DNA from: Acidobacteriota bacterium
GTDB taxonomy: Bacteria > Acidobacteriota > UBA6911 > RPQK01 > JADFOI01
Length of the DNA stretch: 6,208 nt
Direction: 5' to 3'
Assembly: GCA_027295745.1 (NCBI GenBank)
Contig: JAPUKI010000151.1
Coordinates: forward strand, 1 to 6,208
Shown here: positions 1 to 5,802 of the stretch, in pieces
Position numbering within the stretch: the stretch's first letter is position 1
How the letters are laid out: each line of letters opens with the position of its first letter
Made by a program: the position numbers and the translations under genes
The notes under the pieces: generated by a model
The model's input: the letters and a program-made list of their open reading frames with translations, nothing else
The model's database searches: none
What the model was told of the DNA's origin: nothing

Positions 1-1
1 A

Positions 2-691
2 CTTCTATCGGAAGAAGAGCGAAAAATGTACGCGAACATTATAGTTCGCCAAAGCAAGAAGTTGACCCACCTGATCGACCAGGTCCTGGATCTTTCGCGT
101 ATCGAGAAGGCCCATAAACAGTACTGTTTGCAGGAAGGAGACCTCGCTCCTGCAGTCGAGGAGACGTTGAAAGATTATGTGCCATATCTCCACCAACAGG
201 GTTTCTCTGTGGAAGTTGAGGTCGCTCCCCGCTTGCCCCGCATTCAATTTGACCGGGATGCTGTTTCCAAAGCTGTTATCAATTTACTGGACAATGCGAG
301 AAAGTATTCCGGTGAGCCTAAGTCGATCGCGATTCGACTGTGGTCAGAGAGCGATAAGGTCATTTTTGAGGTCCGGGACCGCGGGGTCGGAATTCCCCGA
401 GATCTGCAGAAAAAGATCTTTGAACCCTTCTATAGAGTTAAACCCGTTACCAGTCACCGAACTAAGAGGGGTCACGGATTGGGTCTTTTCCTGGTTGGGC
501 ACGTCATGGAAGCCCACGGCGGAAAAATTGAACTGAGGAGTGACGGACAGTGGGGAAGTAGATTCCAGTTGGTTTTTCCAGTAGCCGAAACAGCTGCGCA
601 GCGTCGGTTCAGTTTTGATAGCTTCAAAGAACAATTAAGAGGGGCGACCGCCCATGTTGGCCACACTTCGACGAACGCTGGCAAAGGTTGA
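2..691 (+). CDS. sensor histidine kinase, C-terminal part (5' end outside window)
   Basis: This is the C-terminal part of a two-component sensor kinase that autophosphorylates on a histidine and passes the phosphate to a response regulator. The frame is open to the left edge with eight sense codons before the first ATG at 26, so the sensor region and the H-box histidine lie outside the window. Counting from ATG 26, residues 1-33 (KKLTHLIDQVLDLSRIE) are the second helix of the HisKA dimerisation domain. The HATPase_c domain follows: N-box AVINLLDNARKYS (about 80-95, Asn86 and Asn90), G1 box DRGVGI (118-123), F-box FEPFYR (132-137) and G2 box GHGLGLFLV (149-157). All ATP-binding boxes look intact, so the visible part should be functional. 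About 35 residues follow the core domain (187-221) with no motif I recognise. The next gene, an ATPase, starts 112 nt downstream on the same strand. No response regulator is visible in the window. Confidence 0.93.
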   Translation, partial: LLSEEERKMYANIIVRQSKKLTHLIDQVLDLSRIEKAHKQYCLQEGDLAPAVEETLKDYVPYLHQQGFSVEVEVAPRLPRIQFDRDAVSKAVINLLDNARKYSGEPKSIAIRLWSESDKVIFEVRDRGVGIPRDLQKKIFEPFYRVKPVTSHRTKRGHGLGLFLVGHVMEAHGGKIELRSDGQWGSRFQLVFPVAETAAQRRFSFDSFKEQLRGATAHVGHTSTNAGKG

Positions 692-748
692 AGCCGTCCC
701 CCATCATCGAAATTTTGCACCCGCTGAGGAAGGGGTGTGGGAGTGAAG

Positions 749-804
749 ATGGCCGAAAATGCACCGGCTCTGAACAGCTTATGAGTCGACGAGGGGCGGC
801 TTGA
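749..804 (+). other. two overlapping mini-ORFs leading into the ATPase start
   Basis: Two very short reading frames lie in the 112-nt leader of the ATPase gene. The first (749-784) encodes MAENAPALNSL and is preceded by GGGAG about 6 nt upstream. Its stop overlaps the ATG of the second at 781 as ATGA. The second (781-804) encodes MSRRGAA, and its TGA overlaps the ATPase ATG at 804 as TGATG. Stop-start overlaps of this kind are typical of translational coupling, so these could be leader peptides that deliver ribosomes to the ATPase start. They could equally be chance, since both are tiny and of unremarkable composition. Confidence 0.25.
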
Positions 805-2225
805 TGCAGGATTTGAGCGACAAACAGTCATTGGAATGCTTGGATTTCAGCCAACCTAAAGGACTCGAAGAACAGCCTAGACGATCTCCTGAGGTACCCC
901 GTCGCCTTCAGGACACGGGTTTGAATCGCCAGTTCTTGCTCGATTCCATCTTGAAATTTCTCTACATTTCAGCTCTCCAGACAGTTTCCGAAATTTCCAA
1001 TCAGGTCAAACTGTCTTCAAGGATTATTGAATCACTGCTTGAAATTCTGAAAAAACAAGCATTGGTCGAGATAATAGGTGCGGCGGACAATAATCCTCTC
1101 ATTTTCCAATATGTTCTGACAAGTAAAGGGAAGCAGAGGGCAATCGAAGCTTTAAAACTATCTGAATACGTTGGCCCCGTTCCCGTGCCTTTGGCCGCAT
1201 ACCAAGCTCAAATCGGAAAGCAGTTGGTTAGCCATGAACGGATCAAGCCCGACCGGCTTTTGCAAACCTTCTCCCACTTGGTTTTGCCGGAGACGATTTT
1301 CCGCCAGTTGGGACCGGGCATTAACTCCGCTAAGGCAATACTTCTTTACGGCCAGAGTGGAAATGGCAAATCTTCCATCGCTGAAGGTCTGGGACAGGTT
1401 TTCCAGCAGACAATCTATATCCCCTATTGCATCGAAGTGGATGGACACATTATCAAAATCTTTGACCCGGCCATGCACGAGGAGGTTTCTTCGGAACCAG
1501 GCTCAGAATCGTCTGACGGAAGAGAGATTACGGGCCGTTCATTCAAGTGCGATCCGCGTTGGGTGCGGTGCCGAAGGCCTGTAGTTATTACGGCAGGTGA
1601 ACTCACCCTAAGGATGCTCGATTTGGATTTTGATCCCGTCTCCAAATACTATGAAGCCCCCCTCCAGGTGAAGGCTACAGGGGGGGTGTTCATCATTGAC
1701 GATTTCGGCCGTCAACAGATTCGGCCGCTCGATCTCATGAACCGATGGATTCTCCCTTTGGAAAAGAGAGTAGACTATTTAACACTCCACACGGGAAAAA
1801 AGTTTCAGGTCCCTTTTGACTCAGTCGTTATATTCTCTACAAACATTCCACCCGAGACACTCATGGATGCGGCCGCACTCCGTAGGGTTCCGTATAAACT
1901 GCAGATTGATCCCCCTTCAGCTGCAGAGTTCGAAACCATATTTCGGAGGGTCTGTGAGTTCTATGGCCTCGAGTTTTCCAAAGATGTCGTCTCTTACCTT
2001 TTGGACGATTTCTACGACAAGAACAGTGTACCGCTGGCGGCCTTTCACCCGAAGTTCATTGTTGAACACGTTATTGCCGCCTGCAAATACGAGGGGGTCC
2101 TGCCCCATATCAGCCATAATTTGTTACAGGAGGCCTTGCAGAACCTGGTTGTTAGCAAACCCACTGAGCCAGGGGGACCTGCTTGCAACAGACAGGACCA
2201 GTCGGCCGCGGTAGCTCACTTATAA
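804..2225 (+). CDS. AAA+ family ATPase with N-terminal winged-helix-like domain
   Basis: This is a probable regulatory or remodelling ATPase; its target is unknown. A TTG at 801 immediately precedes the ATG at 804. I chose the ATG, which has GAGG at 791-794 as ribosome site; an in-frame TGA at 771 rules out longer starts. Numbering from the TTG, residues about 44-118 look like a winged helix: a helix-turn-helix (TVSEISNQVKLSSRIIESLL, 61-80) and a wing-like strand followed by LTSKGKQRAIEAL (106-118). The linker carries YVGPVPVPL (123-131). The AAA+ core has Walker A GQSGNGKSS (184-192), Walker B VFIIDDFG (296-303), sensor-1 VVIFSTN (342-348) and a candidate arginine finger ALRRVP (359-364). 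The Walker B ends in Asp-Asp rather than the usual Asp-Glu, as in DnaC/IstB-type ATPases. A helical C-terminal lid occupies about 371-450. I recognise the architecture but know of no proven function. It lies 15 nt before a sigma factor gene, which suggests joint expression and a regulatory role. Confidence 0.9.
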   Translation: MQDLSDKQSLECLDFSQPKGLEEQPRRSPEVPRRLQDTGLNRQFLLDSILKFLYISALQTVSEISNQVKLSSRIIESLLEILKKQALVEIIGAADNNPLIFQYVLTSKGKQRAIEALKLSEYVGPVPVPLAAYQAQIGKQLVSHERIKPDRLLQTFSHLVLPETIFRQLGPGINSAKAILLYGQSGNGKSSIAEGLGQVFQQTIYIPYCIEVDGHIIKIFDPAMHEEVSSEPGSESSDGREITGRSFKCDPRWVRCRRPVVITAGELTLRMLDLDFDPVSKYYEAPLQVKATGGVFIIDDFGRQQIRPLDLMNRWILPLEKRVDYLTLHTGKKFQVPFDSVVIFSTNIPPETLMDAAALRRVPYKLQIDPPSAAEFETIFRRVCEFYGLEFSKDVVSYLLDDFYDKNSVPLAAFHPKFIVEHVIAACKYEGVLPHISHNLLQEALQNLVVSKPTEPGGPACNRQDQSAAVAHL

Positions 2226-2240
2226 GCAGAACTCCGGTTG

Positions 2241-3779
2241 ATGGAAGCTAACTACAAAAATATCGAACAAAAAAATAATGGCGTCAGCGAGTTCATGAAC
2301 CAAAAAAGGGAACCCTGCCTTCTGTACAACGAGAATCGGCAGCCTCATCCTACGACTAAAAATCCGGAGAGGACCAATGATCCTGTCCAGATGTATTTGA
2401 GAGAAATCGGTGAAATACCTTGTTTAACTCGCCAGGAAGAAGTCGAGATTGCCCAGAGAATTGAAAAAAACCAAAAAAAGGTCATCAAGGTGCTGTTTCG
2501 CTCGCCGATCGTGGCCGAGGAGATCTCAAAGTACGGCGAAAAGCTGAGAAAGGACGGTTTAAATATTAAGAATCTGGTGGAATTTAACGGGGACGGGTTC
2601 AACGATGAGATCCTCGAAAAAAGGCGCAAGTGGGTCCTGGCACGTATTGATAAGATCGCTGCACTGAAATTGGAGACCACCAAGGTACTCAGACTAATAC
2701 AGAGTCGGTCTGAGAAGGACACTAGGAAATCCAAGAGGTTGCTTTCCCAATTGGCTCGTTATCGTATTTCGATGGCCCACATTATTCATGATCTGGTGCT
2801 GACTTCCCAGATTCGTCAGGATCTCATCGAAGTCATTAAGAGTGCAGTGGATCGCGTCATCACACTGGAGCGAGAATCCAGGAAACTCAATGAGTTGCAG
2901 AAGTCTCCACTCAAACTTGATGAGGCCCAAAAGGTGAGATTGCATTTGGGAACAATTGACAAAGAGATGAAGGAAATCGAAGACGCAGTGCTGGCATCAC
3001 CATCAGAGCTTAAACGAACGTTGGCGGCAATCGAGCAAGGGGAGTCGGGAGCGGAGATCGCAAAGAAGGAATTTGTTGAGGCCAACCTCCGATTAGTGGT
3101 CTCGATTGCGAAAAAGTACACCAGCTGGAGCGTACAATTTCTCGATCTCATCCAAGAAGGAAATATCGGCTTGATGAAAGCCGTTGACAAGTTTGAACAT
3201 CAGAGGGGTTACAAGTTCTCCACGTATGCGACCTGGTGGATTCGCCAGTCCATCAGACGTGCCATTGCCAATCAAGCCCGAGCGATCCGTATCCCCGTGC
3301 ATATGCTCGAAACCTTTAACAAACTGACCCTGACCTCACAGTGGTTTGTTCAGAGGTGCGGTCGAGAGCCTACTTCAGAGGAGATTGCTCAGAAGATGGG
3401 CATTTCCGTCAGCAAAGTACGGCAAATTATCAAGATCACCCGAGAGCCGATCTCTCTGGACACTCCCATTGGGGAAGAAAAGGACAGCCACTTAAGTGAC
3501 GTTATCGAAGCACAGGACGAAGTTCGGCCTATCGAGGCCGTAATCTATCTCAGTCTGAAAGATGAAACGACTGCGGTCTTAGAGACATTAACACCTCCAG
3601 AAGAGCAAGTTATTCGGATGCGATTTGGCATAGGCGACGGAAGCGAACACACTTTGGAGGAGATTAGACAGAGGTTCTCCGTTAGCCAAGAGCGGATTCG
3701 GCAGATTGAAGCAAGGGCAATGCGAAAGCTGCGCCATCCCTCATGCAGTGGGAAATTAAGAACCTTTCTCGAACTCTGA
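2241..3779 (+). CDS. RpoD-like sigma-70 family sigma factor (divergent paralogue without region 1.1)
   Basis: This is an RNA polymerase sigma subunit that directs core polymerase to promoters. TTG at 2238 precedes ATG 2241; no clear Shine-Dalgarno is visible, so translation may be coupled to the ATPase gene that ends 15 nt upstream. ATG 2295 is an alternative. Numbering from the TTG, region 1.2 is at 48-77 ([13 protein letters not shown]), followed by a long non-conserved region (about 78-270). Region 2 is at 277-348 ([47 protein letters not shown]), region 3 at 352-425 ([29 protein letters not shown]) and region 4 at 450-513 ([29 protein letters not shown]). Only about 47 residues precede region 1.2, so region 1.1 is absent. 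The helix that reads the -10 has [11 protein letters not shown], with Arg where E. coli RpoD has Thr440. The -35 helix has SVSQERIRQ, with Gln where RpoD has Arg584. Core-binding motifs are near consensus. I infer a group 2-type alternative sigma factor rather than the housekeeping one. Confidence 0.93.
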   Translation: MEANYKNIEQKNNGVSEFMNQKREPCLLYNENRQPHPTTKNPERTNDPVQMYLREIGEIPCLTRQEEVEIAQRIEKNQKKVIKVLFRSPIVAEEISKYGEKLRKDGLNIKNLVEFNGDGFNDEILEKRRKWVLARIDKIAALKLETTKVLRLIQSRSEKDTRKSKRLLSQLARYRISMAHIIHDLVLTSQIRQDLIEVIKSAVDRVITLERESRKLNELQKSPLKLDEAQKVRLHLGTIDKEMKEIEDAVLASPSELKRTLAAIEQGESGAEIAKKEFVEANLRLVVSIAKKYTSWSVQFLDLIQEGNIGLMKAVDKFEHQRGYKFSTYATWWIRQSIRRAIANQARAIRIPVHMLETFNKLTLTSQWFVQRCGREPTSEEIAQKMGISVSKVRQIIKITREPISLDTPIGEEKDSHLSDVIEAQDEVRPIEAVIYLSLKDETTAVLETLTPPEEQVIRMRFGIGDGSEHTLEEIRQRFSVSQERIRQIEARAMRKLRHPSCSGKLRTFLEL

Positions 3780-4132
3780 CAGGAAACACTTCTAAAAAAG
3801 CACACAGTGGCAAGATCAGCTATCCTCCTATCTATTTATTTCTGCCAGTCAGTTTCTAGCCTCTCTGGTAAAATTTAAGAAATCTTCCGTGGCTTTCGTT
3901 GACGTTTTCATTTCTCCAGCGCATATGATGAAAGAGTGACATACAGAGGCATAATCGACCTCCATCGGCAAGTCGGTTAAAGTTTGGGAGACAGGCCCTG
4001 ATTTCACCAAAGCCGTCGGCAAACTCCAAAATCCAGCCGAGACGATCAGCCCAGCAGATGCGTATACTTGCATGTACTTGGGAGTATTATCTTTTTCCCC
4101 TAACCTTCTGAGGATAGGAACAAAAGAGTTCC
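3780..4132. other. 353-nt stretch without a convincing gene
   Basis: The stretch separates the sigma factor gene from the small Cys-rich gene. It is richer in A+T than its neighbours and has stop codons in all three + frames. On the - strand a 74-codon frame (3849-4073) is open but has no visible ribosome site and no recognisable motif. I see no hairpin followed by a T-run after the sigma stop codon, so no intrinsic terminator can be called. The length would allow an independent promoter and leader for the downstream gene. Confidence 0.6.
3899..3929 (+). promoter_or_regulatory. weak candidate sigma-70 promoter
   Basis: TTGACG (3899-3904) matches five of six bases of a -35 element, and TATGAT (3924-3929) matches five of six of a -10 element. 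The 19-nt spacer is longer than the preferred 17, and there is no extended -10 TG. It would give a leader of about 195 nt before the gene at 4133. The match could be chance in an A+T-rich stretch. Confidence 0.2.
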
Positions 4133-4396
4133 ATGAAAACCGTTGCTAATCAGAATCTGAAAGACACAGCTATCGAGATGGACGAGCATTGTTTTGTCAA
4201 CTGCACTTTCAGTGAATGCATTCTCCTTTTCAGTGGAGGAGACTTTGGGTTGGTAGACTGTCGGATTGTTAACTGCGAGGTTCGACTGGCAGGAGCAGCA
4301 AGGAAAACAATCCAGTTTCTAAAACGGCTCACGACGGGGTGTCAACCCGCAGAAACAAACGGTACTATCACTATAGAGTCTAGATTGGTGAACTAA
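4133..4396 (+). CDS. small Cys-rich hypothetical protein, pentapeptide-like core
   Basis: This is an 87-residue protein of unknown function, probably cytoplasmic because it has no signal peptide or membrane segment. The N-terminal half carries regularly spaced short strands with cysteines: HCFVNCTFSEC (19-29, Cys20, Cys24, Cys29), then FSGGDFGLVDCRIVNCEV (33-50, Cys43, Cys48). The alternation of a large hydrophobic, a small residue and Cys or Asn is like one or two coils of a pentapeptide-repeat beta-helix, closed by a helix (GAARKTIQFLKRL, 54-66). I have the impression of a widespread family of short conserved proteins with this 'C.F..C.L..SGG' pattern, but cannot name it. The ATG follows a purine-rich stretch with AGGA about 17 nt upstream, which is rather far for a ribosome site. 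The gene stands alone between two non-coding stretches. Confidence 0.6.
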   Translation: MKTVANQNLKDTAIEMDEHCFVNCTFSECILLFSGGDFGLVDCRIVNCEVRLAGAARKTIQFLKRLTTGCQPAETNGTITIESRLVN

Positions 4397-4398
4397 AA

Positions 4399-4497
4399 CT
4401 ATCGAGATCCACCAATCTTCTCCCAGGTCATCCCCTCATCCACCATCAGGGTGATGCCATTGTCAAACGCCTGGTGCCTACCAACTGAAAGGCACGC
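4399..4497 (-). pseudogene. decayed gene tail, paralogue of the broken gene at 5440-5703
   Basis: This - strand frame is open for 32 sense codons to a TAG at 4399-4401 and is bounded upstream by TAA (4498-4500). It has no start codon of its own. Its end reads FDNGITLMVDEGMTWEKIG and then four more residues. The broken gene at 5440-5703 ends FENGMDLVVDQRMKWERVE and then three more residues. From the shared Phe to the stop, both copies have exactly 22 codons, with 9 identical residues and several conservative changes; stretches of DNA such as ATGCCATT are also shared. I read it as the 3' remnant of a former small gene whose 5' part has been lost or scrambled. The family is unknown; the sequence suggests a small beta-barrel (KOW/SH3-like) domain. 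Confidence 0.6.
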
Positions 4498-4595
4498 TTA
4501 TGGGAACGTCCGTTTCAGGTCTCAATGTAAAACAGCTCATTATGGTTCCGGCATTGACCGCTCAGTAAAAGGGAGGGACAACGGGGGGAGTATCC

Positions 4596-5171
4596 ATGAC
4601 GATGAATCGTGGAATCATCTGGCTGTCAGGCGTATTGGGCTTTAGCTTCTACCTTGCGTGTACGTCAGTCGATAGCACAGCTTGGGAGAACTATACTGAC
4701 GCAGGAACCGAAAGATACGAGCAAGCCCGTTACGCTGAGGCCGAGGAGTTGTTCTTTGCTGCCCTTAAAGAGGCTGAGAGTTTTGGAGAAAAGGACACCC
4801 GCCTCGCGACAACCCTCAACGACCTGGCGTTGCTCTTCACAGACCAGGGCAAGTATGCCGAGGCGGAGCCGTTCTTCCAGCGCTCACTTGCCATCTATGA
4901 GAAGGCTTTGGGGCCAGAGCATCTCGATGTGGCCATAATCCTCAACAACCTGGGGTTGCTCTACACAGACCAGGGCAAGTATGCCGAGGCGGAGCCGTTC
5001 TTCCAGCGCTCACTTGCCATCCGGGAGAAGGCGCTGGGGCCGGAGTACCCCGATGTAGCCACTAGCCTGGAAAACTACGCTTTCCTTCTGCAAGAGATGG
5101 ACCGCAATACGGAGGCAGATAAGTTGGGAGAACGTGCCAAGGCGATTCGGGATAAAGAAATGGCGCGGTAA
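4596..5171 (+). CDS. TPR-repeat lipoprotein (or exported TPR protein)
   Basis: This is a 191-residue exported protein built of tetratricopeptide repeats, which form helical-pair scaffolds for protein-protein contacts. GGGGGGAG (4583-4590) lies 5 nt before ATG 4596; ATG 4602 is an alternative. Residues 1-22 form a signal peptide (MNRG, then a hydrophobic run GIIWLSGVLGFSFYLA) ending at Cys22. The lipobox YLAC is imperfect, having Tyr rather than Leu at -3, and the +2 residue is Thr, so outer-membrane lipidation is plausible but not certain. TPR units of the 42-residue kinesin-light-chain/TPR_10-12 type follow. One divergent copy is at about 31-64 (AGTERYEQARYAEAEELFFAAL), two near-identical ones at about 72-113 and 114-155 (QGKYAEAEPFFQRSLAI), and a partial one at about 156-186. 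The two central units share a perfect 58-bp DNA repeat. A second lipoprotein start follows after 9 nt, suggesting an operon that is now broken. Confidence 0.88.
   Translation: MTMNRGIIWLSGVLGFSFYLACTSVDSTAWENYTDAGTERYEQARYAEAEELFFAALKEAESFGEKDTRLATTLNDLALLFTDQGKYAEAEPFFQRSLAIYEKALGPEHLDVAIILNNLGLLYTDQGKYAEAEPFFQRSLAIREKALGPEYPDVATSLENYAFLLQEMDRNTEADKLGERAKAIRDKEMAR
4838..5021 (+). repeat. tandem 126-bp duplication inside the TPR gene
   Basis: Bases 4838-4895 are identical to 4964-5021 (58 bp, offset 126 bp, equal to 42 codons or one TPR unit). Similarity extends to the left, from about 4815 and 4941 (CTCAAC-ACCTGG-GTTGCTCT), with a few differences. The identity at synonymous positions points to a recent unit duplication or gene conversion. 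Being in phase, it can change repeat number without breaking the frame. Confidence 0.93.
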
Positions 5172-5368
5172 AGAGGTGCCATGAAGACTGCTCTGTTACT
5201 GCTCCTAACCGGTTGCCAGAAGGAGACTCCTGAGCTGGCACGGAGTGCAAAGACATCAGGGCGTCCCCAGCAAGCGTTGGCCTGCTTGATGCCCTCAATT
5301 TGTCGCACCTTCTCTACAACTTCACGGGCCTTTCCTGCCCGAACATTGATAAGTACGTAGGCTTGCAT
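5075..5368 (-). pseudogene. stand-alone Lrp/AsnC ligand-binding (RAM) domain, truncated
   Basis: The N-terminus reads MQAYVLINVRAGKAREVVEK and continues to NACWGRPDVFA (residues 31-41), a clear match to Lrp/AsnC effector-binding domain proteins that lack the DNA-binding half. These are normally about 75-80 residues long and form alpha/beta dimers or octamers that bind amino acids. ATG 5368 has GGGAGG a few bases upstream; a TTG at 5386 is a worse start. Homology stops after residue 41 (5246), where a family member would continue with the second beta-alpha-beta half. Instead the frame runs on to 5075 as the complement of the lipoprotein start and the TPR gene's 3' end, giving a Ser- and Arg-rich tail with no resemblance to the family. 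The domain is therefore cut in half and probably non-functional. The ribosome site lies inside a perfect 10-bp palindrome, GGAGGCCTCC (5370-5379). Confidence 0.65.
5181..5360 (+). pseudogene. lipoprotein gene start, truncated
   Basis: This is the 5' end of a lipoprotein gene. AAGAGG (5171-5176) lies 4 nt before ATG 5181, and the protein begins MKTALLLLLTGCQKETPEL, a compact signal peptide with a perfect lipobox LTGC and mature Cys12. The gene begins 9 nt after the TPR gene's stop, so the two were probably one operon. From about codon 22 (5245) the DNA is the complement of the Lrp/AsnC-type remnant that runs the other way. The rest of the frame, to TAG at 5358-5360, is therefore antisense sequence and not original lipoprotein. 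A 59-residue product could still be made and exported, but it lacks any domain. Loss of the 3' part by deletion or insertion is the simplest reading; a naturally tiny lysis-type lipoprotein (entericidin-like) is a less likely alternative. Confidence 0.55.
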
Positions 5369-5439
5369 AGGAGGCCTCCCGAACAAATTCTATCGGAAAA
5401 GTGGCCCAGCGGCGAGTGGCTGATCAGGACGCGAGGAGG

Positions 5440-5703
5440 CTACTTGACGGATTCAACCCGCTCCCACTTCATCCGCTGATCCACCACCAGGTCCATGCCA
5501 TTCTCGAACTACACTATGGCCCTGGGCGGGATGGCTTCGCCCTGGGTGACATCCAGATGAAAGCCGTCATGCAGCGACAGCACTTTGCCCTTCATGCCTG
5601 GTGTGACAACAGCAGGCTGACCTTCCATCTCGACAGCTTCATCCTGCCAAATAATCCAGTCGCCGACTTCCAGGCCGAGGGATTCTTTTGGCCAGGGGTC
5701 CAT
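5440..5703 (-). pseudogene. small unknown protein gene broken by an in-frame TAG
   Basis: Reading from ATG 5703, the frame encodes a protein with GLEVGDWIIWQDE (about 10-22) and TPGMKGKVLSLHDGFHLDV (about 34-52). It then meets TAG at 5509-5511 after 64 residues. The same frame continues past the stop with 22 codons, FENGMDLVVDQRMKWERVE plus three more, ending at TAG 5440-5442. The post-stop part is homologous to the remnant at 4399-4497, so it was once translated. A single base change (CAG or TGG to TAG) explains the break. The short beta-strand and glycine pattern (GDWI, G.KGKV, FENG) suggests a small KOW/SH3-like barrel, but I do not recognise the family. No strong ribosome site precedes ATG 5703, and a TGA abuts it. 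The gene lies downstream of the recombinase on the same strand and 71 nt before the Lrp-type remnant. Confidence 0.6.
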
Positions 5704-5727
5704 TCAGGGTCTGATTATCGCAGAAGG

Positions 5728-5802
5728 CTATTTGAATCTGAATACCGCTCCGACTAGGAGGCCAGCAGCTAGCGCTGCGGCGGCCTTACCCCAGCGCCAA
5801 TC
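5728..5802 (-). pseudogene. fragment encoding one hydrophobic helix, directly after the recombinase stop
   Basis: Immediately after the recombinase TGA (5803-5805), and in the same frame, 24 sense codons read DWRWGKAAAALAAGLLVG and then AVFRFK before TAG at 5728-5730. The 14-16-residue Ala/Leu/Gly/Val segment flanked by Arg and Lys looks like a genuine transmembrane helix. There is no ATG, GTG or TTG start within it. It may be the tail of a lost membrane protein gene, or a C-terminal extension of the recombinase that would need stop readthrough. It could also be chance G+C-rich sequence. Confidence 0.35.

Noticed and set aside
719..736. CACCC...GGGTG inverted repeat between kinase and ATPase genes as a terminator
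   Set aside because: The stem is only five base pairs around a long loop, and no T-run follows.
3849..4073. 74-codon open frame on the - strand in the gap after the sigma gene
   Set aside because: No ribosome site precedes its start, it has no recognisable motif, and an open frame of this length is expected by chance. I could not support it as a gene.
4451..4645. 64-codon open frame on the + strand before and into the TPR gene
   Set aside because: It overlaps the decayed - strand tail and the TPR signal-peptide region, and its composition (His, Arg and Cys scattered) is that of a shadow frame.
5387..5392. TAGAAT on the - strand upstream of the Lrp/AsnC-type start as a -10 element
   Set aside because: No acceptable -35 hexamer is present at 16-19 nt spacing, so a single hexamer match is not enough.
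1..5397. Shared TTCTATCGGAA at the window start and near 5388-5398 as a possible att-type direct repeat
   Set aside because: Only about 11 bp are shared, and one copy is inside the kinase coding region. A match of this length is not compelling.
5401..5757. 118-codon open frame on the + strand opposite the broken small gene
   Set aside because: It is antisense to the - strand gene, whose homology to the 4399-4497 tail shows the true coding strand.
5762..5780. GCAGC-TAGC-GCTGC inverted repeat as a hairpin or recombination site
   Set aside because: The five-bp arms lie inside Ala/Leu-rich G+C-rich codons, and no T-run or conserved core suggests function.
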